A stretch of 64,000 bases of DNA from the NCBI RefSeq assembly GCF_004345425.1, contig NZ_SLVP01000002.1, positions 1,165,747 through 1,229,746 on the forward strand. The letters are read 5' to 3'. The stretch's first letter is position 1; the number at the start of each line of letters is the position of its first letter. The translations under genes and the position numbers were made by a program. Positions 8,098 to 17,852 of the stretch are shown here, piece after piece. The notes under the pieces are model-generated. The model did no database searches. It was not told the DNA's origin and saw nothing but the letters and a program-made list of their open reading frames with translations. This stretch comes from Paenibacillus sp. BK033. GTDB lineage: Bacteria > Bacillota > Bacilli > Paenibacillales > Paenibacillaceae.

Positions 8098-9838
8098 GTC
8101 CACCGGCCCCCTCAAGCTTGATTCTGATTTCCACCCTCATGCCATTGAGCTCGCTTCTGGACAAATGAAGACCGCTGCCTTCCCCATAAGTCAGCATAAT
8201 TCGCCGATGAATATTGATCATGCCGGTCATTTCGCCGGATTCGCCTTTGCTGTCCAATCTCGCTTGCAGCTTTTCCAGCTGCTCGTCATCGAGGGGAAAA
8301 TCGCCGTTATTCTCGACAATAACTCTGGCTTCCTCTCGATCCATATCGAAGGAAACACGGAGGAAACCCTCATTGGTCATTTTCTCCAGGCTATGTTCAT
8401 AGGCATTCTCGATAATGGGCTGAATAATCAGCCTTGGCACACGTATTCGTTCCATATCCTTAGGCAGTTCATCAAACTCAACCTTGATTCTTCTGGAGAA
8501 TCGAAGCTTCTGAATTTCGGTATACATTCTGGAATGCCGCGTTTCTTCGGCCAGCAGGACGTTATCCTCCCCGTTCCGGGTAATAAAACGATAATATTCG
8601 CCAAGCATATTCGTAAAAAGCTCTACCCGCTCCAAATCGCCGGTTTTTGCCAATGAGTTCAGAATAAAAAAGCTGTTGTACAGAAAATGCGGTTTGATCT
8701 GGGATTGAAGCTGCTTAAGCTCTGCCTTTTGCATCATCATCGTTTGTTTGAAATCCTGATCGATCAGCGTCTGCAGCTTACTAATCATCTGGTTGAACCG
8801 GTTATACAAATAGCCGAATTCATCCTTCTTCTCATGGTCAATGTGAATGTCGAGTGCACCTCCTTCCATCTTTCTGAAGCTCTGTACAAGCAGCAGCAAA
8901 GGCTTATGAACAAACTTGTATGTAGAAAAAGCATAAATGACAATAGCGCAGCAAGAGGTCAGCGCAAACACCCATGCCCAGTTGTTGAAGCCGTTCAAAG
9001 GCTTCTTTACCACCGATTCCGGCAGATAAGTTACGACGGTTAATCCAAGCGGCTCGGAATACGCTTTGTCCAAATGATAGTTTTTGTTGTCAATACGCGT
9101 AACCAAGGTATTTTCCTTTGTTCGGATAGCCGCGAACACATAGCTCTTCAAAGCGCCGGATGTGCTTGCGTTGCTGGCGAGCGTATAACCCGTACGGTTT
9201 GAAATAAGAAAAGAACCGCTTTCGGGATAGACGCTGATTTGCTGCAGGGACTCTCTCAGTTTGTCCATATCCAGTTCAATCTGGACGATATAAATAGGCT
9301 CTCCTTCCTTGCCTCCGTATTTAGCCGCGCTTAAGTTCAGAGCGTCATTGTACCGAATCAAGCGTCCTTCCTTCTTATCCACTTCATCGTGGAGAAAATC
9401 AAAGCTAAGCCGATCGAATTCATCCACTCCGTTGCTTGAAGAAATACTCTTCTGAATGGTACGTATATGCACGGATATATCCTTAATATAAACACTGCTA
9501 TTTTTAATAGAAGTAAACCGGTGAAGCAAGTAATCGATACCAGCCTTCTTATCCGCGTTGTCCATCAAGCTCCAAGTTACCGCCAGTTTATTCAAATCGT
9601 TATCCTGCAAAATATCGTATTGCTGAATCTCCAGCCACTCAATTTCATGATTCAAATCTTCCAGATAGTAGGAGAGCTGGGCAGTCGTATTTTTCGATAT
9701 TTCATTGCTTGCATTTGTATAACTCCAGTTGTACAAATAAACGCCTAGCAGAATAATAGGCAGAATAACAACCAGATTCGTAATAATAAGCCGGACGAAT
9801 AAAGCATTGCGCCATGAATTAGCGGGCAGTCTTAACAA
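8090..9838 (-). CDS. YesM-type sensor histidine kinase
   Basis: A 582-residue membrane kinase of the LytS/YesM class. A membrane helix at about 15-40 is followed by a large extracytoplasmic cache-like domain, a second helix near 285-305, a HAMP linker, the phosphorylation box SQIKPHFLYNSFF and a GHKL ATPase domain with IIQPIIENAYEHS. The usual DNGxG box reads VENNGDFPLD, a variant that should be tested rather than assumed inactive. The start is a TTG at 9838: a perfect GGAGGT six bases upstream overlaps the stop of the binding-protein gene. An ATG at 9859 lies before that site and would overlap the upstream gene. It probably senses a saccharide or a saccharide-loaded binding protein and phosphorylates the YesN protein. 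Confidence 0.92.
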   Translation of the reverse strand: MLRLPANSWRNALFVRLIITNLVVILPIILLGVYLYNWSYTNASNEISKNTTAQLSYYLEDLNHEIEWLEIQQYDILQDNDLNKLAVTWSLMDNADKKAGIDYLLHRFTSIKNSSVYIKDISVHIRTIQKSISSSNGVDEFDRLSFDFLHDEVDKKEGRLIRYNDALNLSAAKYGGKEGEPIYIVQIELDMDKLRESLQQISVYPESGSFLISNRTGYTLASNASTSGALKSYVFAAIRTKENTLVTRIDNKNYHLDKAYSEPLGLTVVTYLPESVVKKPLNGFNNWAWVFALTSCCAIVIYAFSTYKFVHKPLLLLVQSFRKMEGGALDIHIDHEKKDEFGYLYNRFNQMISKLQTLIDQDFKQTMMMQKAELKQLQSQIKPHFLYNSFFILNSLAKTGDLERVELFTNMLGEYYRFITRNGEDNVLLAEETRHSRMYTEIQKLRFSRRIKVEFDELPKDMERIRVPRLIIQPIIENAYEHSLEKMTNEGFLRVSFDMDREEARVIVENNGDFPLDDEQLEKLQARLDSKGESGEMTGMINIHRRIMLTYGEGSGLHLSRSELNGMRVEIRIKLEGAGGLV

Positions 9839-9842
9839 GTGA

Positions 9843-11522
9843 TTACCTCCGTTGTTCATACCACTGATTAACCTCAGCTGTTATTTTGTCGCCGCCCAGC
9901 TTGTACCAGTCCTTTACGAATTGGTCGAAGTCATCGATTGGTCTGCCCAAAATAATATTCATGTAGGTTTCATTTTGCAGATCGTAAAGAATTTGCTGCT
10001 TGTCAATCATCGTATCCGTAGGAGCGCCAACAAAGCTCTCGTACAGCAGCTGATTGTTTTTCTCGTATTCGTCAATGATCGAAAAAGCGCCCGTCGGACC
10101 ATAGGTCTTAAACCAGCCCCATCCGGATTCGCCGGCTTTGCCGGACAAATAATCATCCATTCTCTTCTTGATGTATACCGCTTCGTCCTTCAGCTTCGCG
10201 TAATTACCCGACTTTCGGGACTCCTCAATCTGCCGGAAAGCCTCCAGGTTTTTTCTTGTCGGAGAAGGGGTAACCGGCGATAACTGCCATACCGCGTAAG
10301 TGTTGTTGTAAAATTTCTCGTATTCCGCGGTTTGTCCCCAGTTCTTCTCCAGATGCAGATTAAACAGCTTGACGATAGCCTCAGGATGCTCATAGCCCTT
10401 TCTAACGGCGAAGAACGTGTTCGTGTTGAATTTAAGCGGTACCTTAGGTGCTTGCCCCGTAGCAGAAACAATGGGAAACGCCTGCCAATCGGCATGGGAA
10501 TCATTATCGTGGCTTGATTGAACCAAAAACGAGGCCCATTGTTCCCCATAGATCATGCCAATTTTTCCCCCAGCAATCAGTTTGCCGGCCTTGTCCCCGT
10601 CCTTCAAGGCAAATTCGGGATCAAGCTGTCCTTGACTATATATCCCCTGAATCACCTTCAATGCCGTTTTGACTTCCGGTTGGATACCTCCGTACACCAG
10701 CTTTCCTTGCTTATCCTTAATCCATATATTCGGAAAAGCATCGTAACCGGCCATAAGATCTACCAGCCCCATCACCGGATCTCCTAAATATTTGGTCGCC
10801 GCAAGGCCGTAGGTATCCTTTTTGCCGTTTCGATCGGGGTCCTCTTCTGTAAACGCTTTCGAAATTGCCAGTAAATCGTTCATGCTTTTTGGCGGTGCCA
10901 ATCCCAGCTCCTTGAGCCAATCCGTTCGGATCCATAATAAATCGGCATCTTCAATCGACGAGCCGGTCTGCGGGATGCCCATCAGCTTGCCGTTAATCAT
11001 AGCGGTGTCAAAGGGACCGTTGCCTTCTTCGCTAAGCACTTTTTTCGTTAATGGAGAAGCGAAGTTGTCATACACCTCCGTCAGCTCTTCGATTAAGCCC
11101 GCATTGCTGAGCTCTCTGAGCTGCTGGGCATTTACCTGAATCACGTCCGGAATGTTGCCGGAAGCAATGGATGCGCCAAACTTCTGGCGGTACAAATCTC
11201 CTTTAGCCGTCCAGTCATACTTAATTTTAATCCCCAAAACTTCCTCGTAAAGCCTTGTCCAACGGTTATCCTCAAGCGTTTCTCCCGGCAAGCTGGCAAT
11301 TAAATCTTCTAATCCTTCACCCACTTCGCGGACAAAGGAAAGCTCAATCGGGGGATCAAAACGGCTTAACGAAGGATCCGTATACGTGACCGAAGCCGGC
11401 GCACGACTTACTTCCGGCGGCGTCAACCGGCTGTCTTTCTTGCATGCAGATAAAGCCGATAAAAGAATCAATGCTGTCATTAATAGCTTTACCTTGTTTA
11501 ATTTCGGTTTTGGCATCCGCAA
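9843..11522 (-). CDS. LplA-type extracellular solute-binding lipoprotein, in a sensor operon
   Basis: A 559-residue binding protein of the large family found in Paenibacillus (LplA-like, CUT1 class). The N terminus has a lipoprotein signal ending LLSALSAC, with Cys27 as the lipidated residue, so it sits outside the membrane. Aromatic and charged patches typical of oligosaccharide binding run through the two lobes. The start is a TTG at 11522 with AGGGG eight bases upstream; an ATG six bases later is the alternative. Uniquely in this window, the operon contains no permease: the next genes are YesM, YesN and GH43. It may therefore load the kinase rather than a transporter, or share permeases encoded elsewhere. 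It reads away from the divergent GH5 gene. Confidence 0.9.
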   Translation of the reverse strand: MRMPKPKLNKVKLLMTALILLSALSACKKDSRLTPPEVSRAPASVTYTDPSLSRFDPPIELSFVREVGEGLEDLIASLPGETLEDNRWTRLYEEVLGIKIKYDWTAKGDLYRQKFGASIASGNIPDVIQVNAQQLRELSNAGLIEELTEVYDNFASPLTKKVLSEEGNGPFDTAMINGKLMGIPQTGSSIEDADLLWIRTDWLKELGLAPPKSMNDLLAISKAFTEEDPDRNGKKDTYGLAATKYLGDPVMGLVDLMAGYDAFPNIWIKDKQGKLVYGGIQPEVKTALKVIQGIYSQGQLDPEFALKDGDKAGKLIAGGKIGMIYGEQWASFLVQSSHDNDSHADWQAFPIVSATGQAPKVPLKFNTNTFFAVRKGYEHPEAIVKLFNLHLEKNWGQTAEYEKFYNNTYAVWQLSPVTPSPTRKNLEAFRQIEESRKSGNYAKLKDEAVYIKKRMDDYLSGKAGESGWGWFKTYGPTGAFSIIDEYEKNNQLLYESFVGAPTDTMIDKQQILYDLQNETYMNIILGRPIDDFDQFVKDWYKLGGDKITAEVNQWYEQRR

Positions 11523-11723
11523 CAGGATTACCCCTTTTCACTCGGGCGCAGCTGCGACGAGTCGTATGATATTCATTATCTTGGTTGGAACCTGATAATA
11601 CAATAAGCATCTTTTTATGTCGTTACCCGTTGTTTACTTCTTCTTTAATCATATCATCCATCAGGTTAACCCCCATAATAAGACAGGTGTTCAATACCTT
11701 TACCCCAGTAGTACACTCGTTTA

Positions 11724-11737
11724 TGGAAGCGCTTTCC
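11724..11737 (+). promoter_or_regulatory. Possible cre (CcpA) site between divergent genes
   Basis: TGGAAGCGCTTTCC is nearly palindromic and matches eight of the ten fixed positions of the cre consensus TGWAANCGNTNNCA. It lies 35 bases before the GH5 start, a position where CcpA would repress. It is also within the promoter space of the divergent binding-protein operon. Confidence 0.5.
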
Positions 11738-11771
11738 AACAAAAAAATAGAACAAAGGAGTTGGTTTATTA

Positions 11772-13478
11772 GTGAGTAAAGGCAAATCTAATTGGCTTTT
11801 AAAATTATTCACCGTGATAGCCCTCATGCTGACGCCATTATTACTGAACAATTCCCCCGCCAGTGCATGGTCCGGAATGACCGCGTCAAAGCTTCATGTC
11901 AGCGGCAATCAGTTGGTGAACGGCAGCGGGCAGCCGGTAGTCCTGAGCGGTTGGCATCAGCCCTCCGGATCTTACTGGACCTACCAGGACAGCAGCTACT
12001 ATCTGAATCAATACGGCGGAAACAGGCATGCCGCGGTGCTGGCTTATTTAAAGGATATTACCGATACGTTTACCGATACCTCCAGTAAATACGGGAATAA
12101 TCACGGATGGTATATGAATCAGGTCCGCCTGTTTATCGACCGCGAGGATATGGGTGACGTTGCCTCCGGAACCTATAATTTCGCAGGGCTGCAAGCCGTT
12201 ACCCAAGACGTCATCATGCCGTACATCAACTATGCCAAAACCAAAGGAGTTTACGTTACGCTTGGACTTGATTTCACAATTCTGAACAACCAGGCGACAA
12301 CGCAAGCCAATCTGGACAAGTTCAACCAAATCTGGGGCTATTTATCCTCCCAGCCGGCGATCAAGAGCGCGGATAACGTCATGTTCGAGCTCATTAACGA
12401 GCCCGTTCAGGCGTATGCCAACGGTACTTGGGGAGGCAATCCCGCTCAAAGCGACTTTGTTGCGTACTGGAATTCCCTTAAGAATTTCCAGAACTCTATC
12501 ATTTCCACCATTCGCGGCAACGGAGCAGATAACGTCATTTGGGCTGCGGGACTGGGCTGGGATCAGTATTATCAGCTTTGCGCCGCCTATCCGCTGACGG
12601 ATCCGCTTAACAATTACGGTTATGCGGTTCACTGGTATCCGGGTTACGGCGCTCATGACGACTATGCCGCTTTGCAGCAGATATGGGACGATACCATCAA
12701 GCCGTGCGCGAATAGCTATCCGATCAATATTACCGAGACCACCTGGTTTAAAACGCAGCCGGGAGACTCTTCTTATTGGGAGCTGTTTAACGGTTCCAAC
12801 GAAGGCTTCGGCAAAAATACGAAAGCGATTTTCACCGCTGCCGGCAATGTCAGCATCGCCGTTCACATGAATGGCTTCCTGCTGGAGCCTGGAGCAAGAA
12901 GCTCGTTCGCGGATCCAACCGCAGGGCTGAAATACGACGGCAACACCGCACGGGACGGCATGGCCCGCTTCCTATTCGAATGGTATTACGAGCGGGCGCA
13001 ATGGCATCCATGGAACGGGATTTGGAACGGGCTGCAGTCCGGCTCGACTTACAAAATCATTAACCGGGCTTCCGGCAAAGCGCTTGAGGTGCCGGGCGGC
13101 CAAAACACAAATGCGCTGCAGCTTCAACAATATACGGATAATGGCGCTACGGCACAGCAATGGGTTATTACGGATCAAGGCGTCTATAACAATTACTACA
13201 AGCTGAAGAGCGTCAGCTCCTCCGACGGCAAAGTCATGGATGTACGCAACGGCACAAAAAACAACGGAGAAGCCATTCAGCTCATGTCCGATTTAAACAA
13301 CACGGCGCAGCAGTTCCGGCTGATCAAATTAAGCAGCGGGTACTGGAGCATCATTAACGTAAATAGCAATAAAGCAGTGGAAGTTGCCAATTCCTCCACC
13401 GCCAACTCTGCCGTCATTCAACAAAATCTATACCGGGGCAACCTGAATCAGCAGTGGCAGCTTGTGAAGATTAATTAA
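11772..13478 (+). CDS. Secreted GH5 (cellulase-family) hydrolase with C-terminal ricin-type CBM13
   Basis: A 568-residue secreted enzyme. The N terminus has a clear Sec signal peptide ending near ASAWSG. Residues about 35-410 form a GH5 (beta/alpha)8 catalytic domain with acid/base Glu210 in FELINEPV, nucleophile Glu322 in ITETTW and the conserved HWYPG segment. Residues from about 425 onward form a ricin-B-like CBM13 domain with repeated QQW/QQF motifs. GH5 covers endoglucanases, mannanases, galactanases and others, so the substrate is not determined. The start is a GTG with AAAGGAG eleven bases upstream. It appears monocistronic, closed by a strong terminator. A cre-like site lies upstream, and the AraC gene that follows on the same strand may be its regulator. 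Confidence 0.9.
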   Translation: MSKGKSNWLLKLFTVIALMLTPLLLNNSPASAWSGMTASKLHVSGNQLVNGSGQPVVLSGWHQPSGSYWTYQDSSYYLNQYGGNRHAAVLAYLKDITDTFTDTSSKYGNNHGWYMNQVRLFIDREDMGDVASGTYNFAGLQAVTQDVIMPYINYAKTKGVYVTLGLDFTILNNQATTQANLDKFNQIWGYLSSQPAIKSADNVMFELINEPVQAYANGTWGGNPAQSDFVAYWNSLKNFQNSIISTIRGNGADNVIWAAGLGWDQYYQLCAAYPLTDPLNNYGYAVHWYPGYGAHDDYAALQQIWDDTIKPCANSYPINITETTWFKTQPGDSSYWELFNGSNEGFGKNTKAIFTAAGNVSIAVHMNGFLLEPGARSSFADPTAGLKYDGNTARDGMARFLFEWYYERAQWHPWNGIWNGLQSGSTYKIINRASGKALEVPGGQNTNALQLQQYTDNGATAQQWVITDQGVYNNYYKLKSVSSSDGKVMDVRNGTKNNGEAIQLMSDLNNTAQQFRLIKLSSGYWSIINVNSNKAVEVANSSTANSAVIQQNLYRGNLNQQWQLVKIN

Positions 13479-13484
13479 GAAAAA

Positions 13485-13519
13485 AAGAACCGAGTCAGGA
13501 AGCCCTGGCTCGGTTCTTT
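13485..13519 (+). terminator. Intrinsic terminator after the GH5 gene
   Basis: AAGAACCGAGTCAGG pairs with CCTGGCTCGGTTCTT (one G-U pair) with A-rich and T-rich flanks, so it could act in both directions. It begins six bases after the GH5 stop. Confidence 0.9.
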
Positions 13520-13672
13520 CATTTGTGACAGCCGAGGCCGATTAAAAACTTACATTAGAATAGCAACTCCTAAAGAATGTATATTTCATTCTTGGAAGTT
13601 TACGGTTATCCTATTCCATTATGGATCTTTCTTACAATAGGAATATGCCGTTTTGAAAGGAGAGGCTAACGG

Positions 13673-14494
13673 ATGAACCATATCCACTATGTGGGAAGCG
13701 ATGCTGAGCATGACCGCCATTTTATTTTCGATATTCCTCAAGGTCATCACTGCTGGCTGCTCGTCATTACCAAGACTCCTGCACAATTTTGGGTAAACGG
13801 GGAGCTTCGACAATACCCCTCTCATAGCGCAGTCCTCTATCGGGCGCACCAGAAAATCTATTATAAGGCTTGCACCGATAAATATGTAAATGACTGGATA
13901 CGCTTTGAATCGGACGAACCGTACGTTTCAAACACATCGCTGCCGTTTGGCATTCCATTCTCCTTGGATGATCCGGATTACTGCCACAAGCTGTTCGAAC
14001 TGCTCGTCATCGAGCACAACTTCGATAGGGATTGCAAGAAATCCTCCATAGATTGTTTACTTCGAACCTTGTTCAATAAGCTTCTGGAGTCTTATTGCCA
14101 TGAAGGCTTTACAACGCAATACTACGATATATTAAGACTGCGCGCCGCTATTCAAAATAACCCGGGGGATCATTGGACGGTTCCGAAGATGGCGGAACGC
14201 CTCCGGATCAGCCCGGGTTATCTGCAAACCCTTTATAAAAAAACCTTCGGAATATCCTGCATGGAAGATGTCATTAGCTGCCGTATTCGTCTTGCCAAGG
14301 AATATTTGTTTCAAGGCTCCCAAACCATTAACGAAGTTGCGCGCCGCTGCGGTTATCAGAACGTGGAACACTTCTGCCGGCAATTCAAGCAAGTGACAGG
14401 ATACTCACCTCGAAAATTCCAGGTGCATGCCAGCCCCTCCGAACAGGTTCAGGGCCATCCGGTTAATTTGCCCGAATCATCCGATTGGCTTTGA
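13673..14494 (+). CDS. AraC-family transcriptional regulator
   Basis: A 273-residue regulator with an N-terminal cupin-like sensing domain (HHCWLLVITKTPAQFWVNG) and a C-terminal AraC DNA-binding domain of about 100 residues containing WTVPKMAERLRISPGYLQ and INEVARRCGYQNVEHFCRQF. AAAGGAGAGG upstream of the ATG supports the start. It has its own leader region after the GH5 terminator. Its last 32 bases overlap the 3' end of the convergent carboxylesterase gene, so transcription from the two sides could interfere. It may control the GH5 gene before it or the importer/esterase operon after it; nothing in the sequence decides. Confidence 0.9.
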   Translation: MNHIHYVGSDAEHDRHFIFDIPQGHHCWLLVITKTPAQFWVNGELRQYPSHSAVLYRAHQKIYYKACTDKYVNDWIRFESDEPYVSNTSLPFGIPFSLDDPDYCHKLFELLVIEHNFDRDCKKSSIDCLLRTLFNKLLESYCHEGFTTQYYDILRLRAAIQNNPGDHWTVPKMAERLRISPGYLQTLYKKTFGISCMEDVISCRIRLAKEYLFQGSQTINEVARRCGYQNVEHFCRQFKQVTGYSPRKFQVHASPSEQVQGHPVNLPESSDWL

Positions 14495-16001
14495 AATATT
14501 CCGTTACGAGAAACTTCATCGTGTCATTAGGCTGCTGCTCGTCGAACTCTGCTGCATCCGCGAACTTCATCCCAAACGGGGCATCCGGCGTAAAGGGCTT
14601 CCAGTACGGCATTTCCTCGCCCGTTGAATCTAACCCGTTTGGATCGCCGGTACGGATGAAGTTCGCCCAGTAATTGCACATTTGCCGGGCGAGATCGTAA
14701 TGTTTGCCAACGAACGGCCTCCAGCATTTGGCCAGGGTTTCGAAGAAGAACCACAGATCGACCGAATGGAACGTTCCGGGATTATCCCATCCGGGAATCT
14801 CGGCATCGAAATTGTAATAATACAGCGGCGTCTTGCCGCCCGTATCGGCATTCGCCTGGCCTGCAATCCGAATCGCATATTCAATGCCGTTTACCGATGC
14901 CTTCTTGACGATTTCTTCAAGGTTCCCCGATTCATAATCGCATAGCTTCAGGAACGTCTCGGCGTCGTCACCGAACATGTCTTCGGCCAGCTGTTGAAAT
15001 CCCTTCAGCGAATCCGATTGCGGAATGCTGAAAAACTCCGACGATGTATGGCCGAACATGACCGGTACTTGCAAACGTTTGTTTTGAAGGAATAACTCGA
15101 GTGAGTTCCCCACGTTGAATTTATGATCTACGACGGTCCCCCAGAAAGCTTTATATTCCACTATCTTGTCCCGTAGATAGACCGCATCCAGAGTTCGAGC
15201 TTCATCAAGCGAGGTTACCCCAAGATAGTTGAAGAACCGGATGCCTTCCTGTTCGGCTTCCTCCAGCGTGCGCAGAAACCTTGGCATTCCGGCGTTCGGG
15301 TATAAAGGGGCAAACAATCCGCTCTGAACTATCGCTCTTTGAAAAAGCTCGTTGTTCTGCGGTGAAGTGAGCTGGTTCATGACGCTGCCGCCGCCGGCAG
15401 ACTGTCCGCCAATCGTCATGTTGTCCGGATCGCCGCCGAAAGCCGCGATATTGCGTTTAACCCATCTTGTAGCGGCCTGCTGGTCGAGGTGGCCGAAGTT
15501 TGCGGGAGCATCCGGCGCTTCCGCGGTAATTTCAGGATGGCATAAAAACCCGAACGCATTTAGACGATAATTGACGGTAACGACTACGACGCCTCTTCTA
15601 GCGATGCGCTCGCCGTCAAATTCCATTTCGGACGGATGGCCAACCTGAAGGCCGCCGCCGAAGTACCATACGAATACGGGGAGCTTTTCATCCGTGCTTT
15701 TAGCAGGGGTCCATACGTTCAGGTAAAGACAATCCTCGCTCATCGCAATATCCGGCTCCACGGCCCATTCCCTCGTATAAATATTGTTATCGTCGAGTTC
15801 CTGTCTGACCTGCAGCGGAATCGGCGAATATTCGTAGGCTTTCAGCACGCCATCCCAATCGTTGGCCGGCTGAGGAGCGCGCCAGCGGTTTTCTCCTATA
15901 GGCGGTGCGGCAAAGGGAATCCCTTTAAAGCTTGTGATTCGGGGATCTGCTGCCGGCAGTCCTTGTATGATTCCCGTTTCGACCCTCACAACTCTAAGCA
16001 T
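14463..16001 (-). CDS. Type B carboxylesterase
   Basis: A 512-residue alpha/beta hydrolase of the carboxylesterase/cholinesterase (PnbA-like) family. It hydrolyses carboxylic esters. The nucleophile elbow is IGGQSAGGGSVMNQ, the oxyanion loop is in FVWYFGGGLQVG, and the His in GTFHSVDLWFFF is the likely catalytic base. No signal peptide is present, so it should act in the cytoplasm. GGAAGGGG nine bases before the ATG supports the start. It is the last gene of an importer operon, 27 bases after the binding-protein stop. That suggests de-esterification of an imported acylated saccharide, although the family is promiscuous. It is slightly shorter at the N terminus than secreted relatives, as expected for a cytosolic form. 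Confidence 0.9.
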   Translation of the reverse strand: MLRVVRVETGIIQGLPAADPRITSFKGIPFAAPPIGENRWRAPQPANDWDGVLKAYEYSPIPLQVRQELDDNNIYTREWAVEPDIAMSEDCLYLNVWTPAKSTDEKLPVFVWYFGGGLQVGHPSEMEFDGERIARRGVVVVTVNYRLNAFGFLCHPEITAEAPDAPANFGHLDQQAATRWVKRNIAAFGGDPDNMTIGGQSAGGGSVMNQLTSPQNNELFQRAIVQSGLFAPLYPNAGMPRFLRTLEEAEQEGIRFFNYLGVTSLDEARTLDAVYLRDKIVEYKAFWGTVVDHKFNVGNSLELFLQNKRLQVPVMFGHTSSEFFSIPQSDSLKGFQQLAEDMFGDDAETFLKLCDYESGNLEEIVKKASVNGIEYAIRIAGQANADTGGKTPLYYYNFDAEIPGWDNPGTFHSVDLWFFFETLAKCWRPFVGKHYDLARQMCNYWANFIRTGDPNGLDSTGEEMPYWKPFTPDAPFGMKFADAAEFDEQQPNDTMKFLVTEYFKANRMIRAN

Positions 16002-16028
16002 GCTTCATTTCCCCTTCCTAAAGTTCCT

Positions 16029-17810
16029 TTATTTGCTTGCCGCTGCATCGGCACGCATTTTAACGATTTTTTGCGCTCTTTCCGCATCCACGGCATTTAC
16101 GTCATTCCAACCGAGTCCTACTACATCGCTCTTCATTTTTGTCCACAATTGATCGAATTCTTCCTGATTCTTGGCGAATACCATCTTCCAGGACGTATTC
16201 TTTACGTAATCCGAAATCTGGCTGCGTTTGTTTTTAATGTCGGATGAATCGCTGCCCAGGCTTGTGTTAATATTCGGAACGATGTCGATCATATTGTTCT
16301 TCATGTAATATTCGGTTGCGTTTGTTGCATTATAGGTGTTCTGCCAGTCCGTCGTGAGTGCCGTCTTGTTAGCTTCTAAAGTGCTGCTCCAATAAGTGCT
16401 GTTATAAAATTCCCCCGTTTCCGGATCCGTGACAAAATCGCTCATAATCATGCTGTTAATCTTGCTTTGCCCATCCTGGTATCCGCCGCCACCGTACTCA
16501 TCCGGAACGGGTGTGTTTTTCTGGAAAGCGGTTTGTCCAATCTCGGTCAGCTTAAACTTGCCGTCAGATGTCTTCTCATAGTTGAAGCCTTCAAATCCAT
16601 TCGTATAATAACGAAGTCCTTCAGGCGAGACCATCCAATCCAGGAATTCCATAATTCTTTCAGGCTCCTTGGCTTTTGAACCGAGGGCGAATACTCTTCC
16701 GTTGCCGTAATAAGCATCGCTGTTCTGTAGGATGTGTGTGTCGGCAATCGGTACGGCCACATTGCCGTCGCCGTTTTTGCCTCTTTCAATCGAGTTGTAG
16801 AAGCCCCGTTGCCAGGAGTACCACAAGAGAAGAACCTGCTTGTTCGTCAGCTTTTCCGAAACCTTGTTCCAATCCTGCGAGGCGGAGTCTGGATCAACAA
16901 GCCCCATCTGATTGGCTGTAAAATAGAATTGCAAAATCTTCTTGTACATACTGTTATCGTCTATAAGCGGAACGATATCGCCTTTGGCATTCAGCTGAAT
17001 AGTCGACGTTCCGTCCGGTTGCTCGTAGCCGTACCAGTTGCTGAGCCAACGGACATTCTCCATGCTTCCGCCATCCCAGTCCTTCCACAAGGTAATCGGA
17101 ACGATCTTTTTCCCGTCGGGCGTAGTTGGATATTTCTTTTGCATTTCCTTCAATACATTCAGAAGATCGGTCAAATTATTGAGCTTGGGAGCTCCCACTC
17201 CCTTGTAATAATCCCAAGGCATTATCGGACTGGAATAAGGAATTTCCTCCGAGAAAGTAGTTGGGGAGGTATCCGCTTCAAATGTCGGCATCGCGTAAAT
17301 TTTCCCGTCCGGGTTCACTTTATCGAAGGCCGCATTAAAAGGTTTAAAATGATTATCCACGTATTTGGACAGGTATTGCGTGTTCTTAACCTTGTCCGTG
17401 AGATCCATGACCAGCCCCGCCGGAATTAATTCCTCCAGCTGACTGTTGTCGACGATCAGAAGATCGCCCAAATTCCCCGCTGCCGTTCTGGTCTTGTACA
17501 GCTGATCACCGGCAACCTGAGGAGCGAGAATGTTAAGCGTGATATTAAACTTATCCTTGATAAGCTTCCCATACCACCCTGTTTGCTCTCCTTGGTAATT
17601 GGCCGCATTATCGTAGACGGTAATGGTCAGCGGCTTGCTGTGGTCGATGCCTTTGCCGGACTCCGATGTGCCTGCCCCATTACTAGGCTCTGAGGATGTG
17701 CTTGGCGATGAATTGGAGCTTTGACACCCCGTTAATGCGGTAGACAATAAGACGATCCCTGCTGCCGATACCAACGACCATTTTTTAAATACTGCATTGC
17801 TGTTCCTCAT
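16029..17810 (-). CDS. LplA-type extracellular solute-binding lipoprotein
   Basis: A 593-residue sugar-binding lipoprotein. The signal ends STALTGC with Cys29 as the lipidation site, followed by a Ser/Asn-rich linker and then the two-lobed binding domain. Long proteins of this class bind oligosaccharides for the LplB/YtcP permease pair, and the two permease genes lie directly upstream in the same operon. GGGGGG six bases before the ATG gives a strong start. Binding proteins are usually produced in excess over permeases; here the gene follows the permeases with a 43-base gap. Ligand specificity cannot be read from the sequence, but the downstream carboxylesterase suggests an acylated glycan fragment. 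Confidence 0.92.
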   Translation of the reverse strand: MRNSNAVFKKWSLVSAAGIVLLSTALTGCQSSNSSPSTSSEPSNGAGTSESGKGIDHSKPLTITVYDNAANYQGEQTGWYGKLIKDKFNITLNILAPQVAGDQLYKTRTAAGNLGDLLIVDNSQLEELIPAGLVMDLTDKVKNTQYLSKYVDNHFKPFNAAFDKVNPDGKIYAMPTFEADTSPTTFSEEIPYSSPIMPWDYYKGVGAPKLNNLTDLLNVLKEMQKKYPTTPDGKKIVPITLWKDWDGGSMENVRWLSNWYGYEQPDGTSTIQLNAKGDIVPLIDDNSMYKKILQFYFTANQMGLVDPDSASQDWNKVSEKLTNKQVLLLWYSWQRGFYNSIERGKNGDGNVAVPIADTHILQNSDAYYGNGRVFALGSKAKEPERIMEFLDWMVSPEGLRYYTNGFEGFNYEKTSDGKFKLTEIGQTAFQKNTPVPDEYGGGGYQDGQSKINSMIMSDFVTDPETGEFYNSTYWSSTLEANKTALTTDWQNTYNATNATEYYMKNNMIDIVPNINTSLGSDSSDIKNKRSQISDYVKNTSWKMVFAKNQEEFDQLWTKMKSDVVGLGWNDVNAVDAERAQKIVKMRADAAASK

Positions 17811-17852
17811 TTACAACCCCCCGAATCAATTCATGTATTATAATGGCGCAAG

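Noticed and set aside
15636..17429. Plus-strand frames of 203 and 231 codons at 15636-16247 and 16734-17429
   Set aside because: Both are antisense shadows of the carboxylesterase and binding-protein genes, rich in Arg/His/Cys as expected from the opposite strand of coding DNA.
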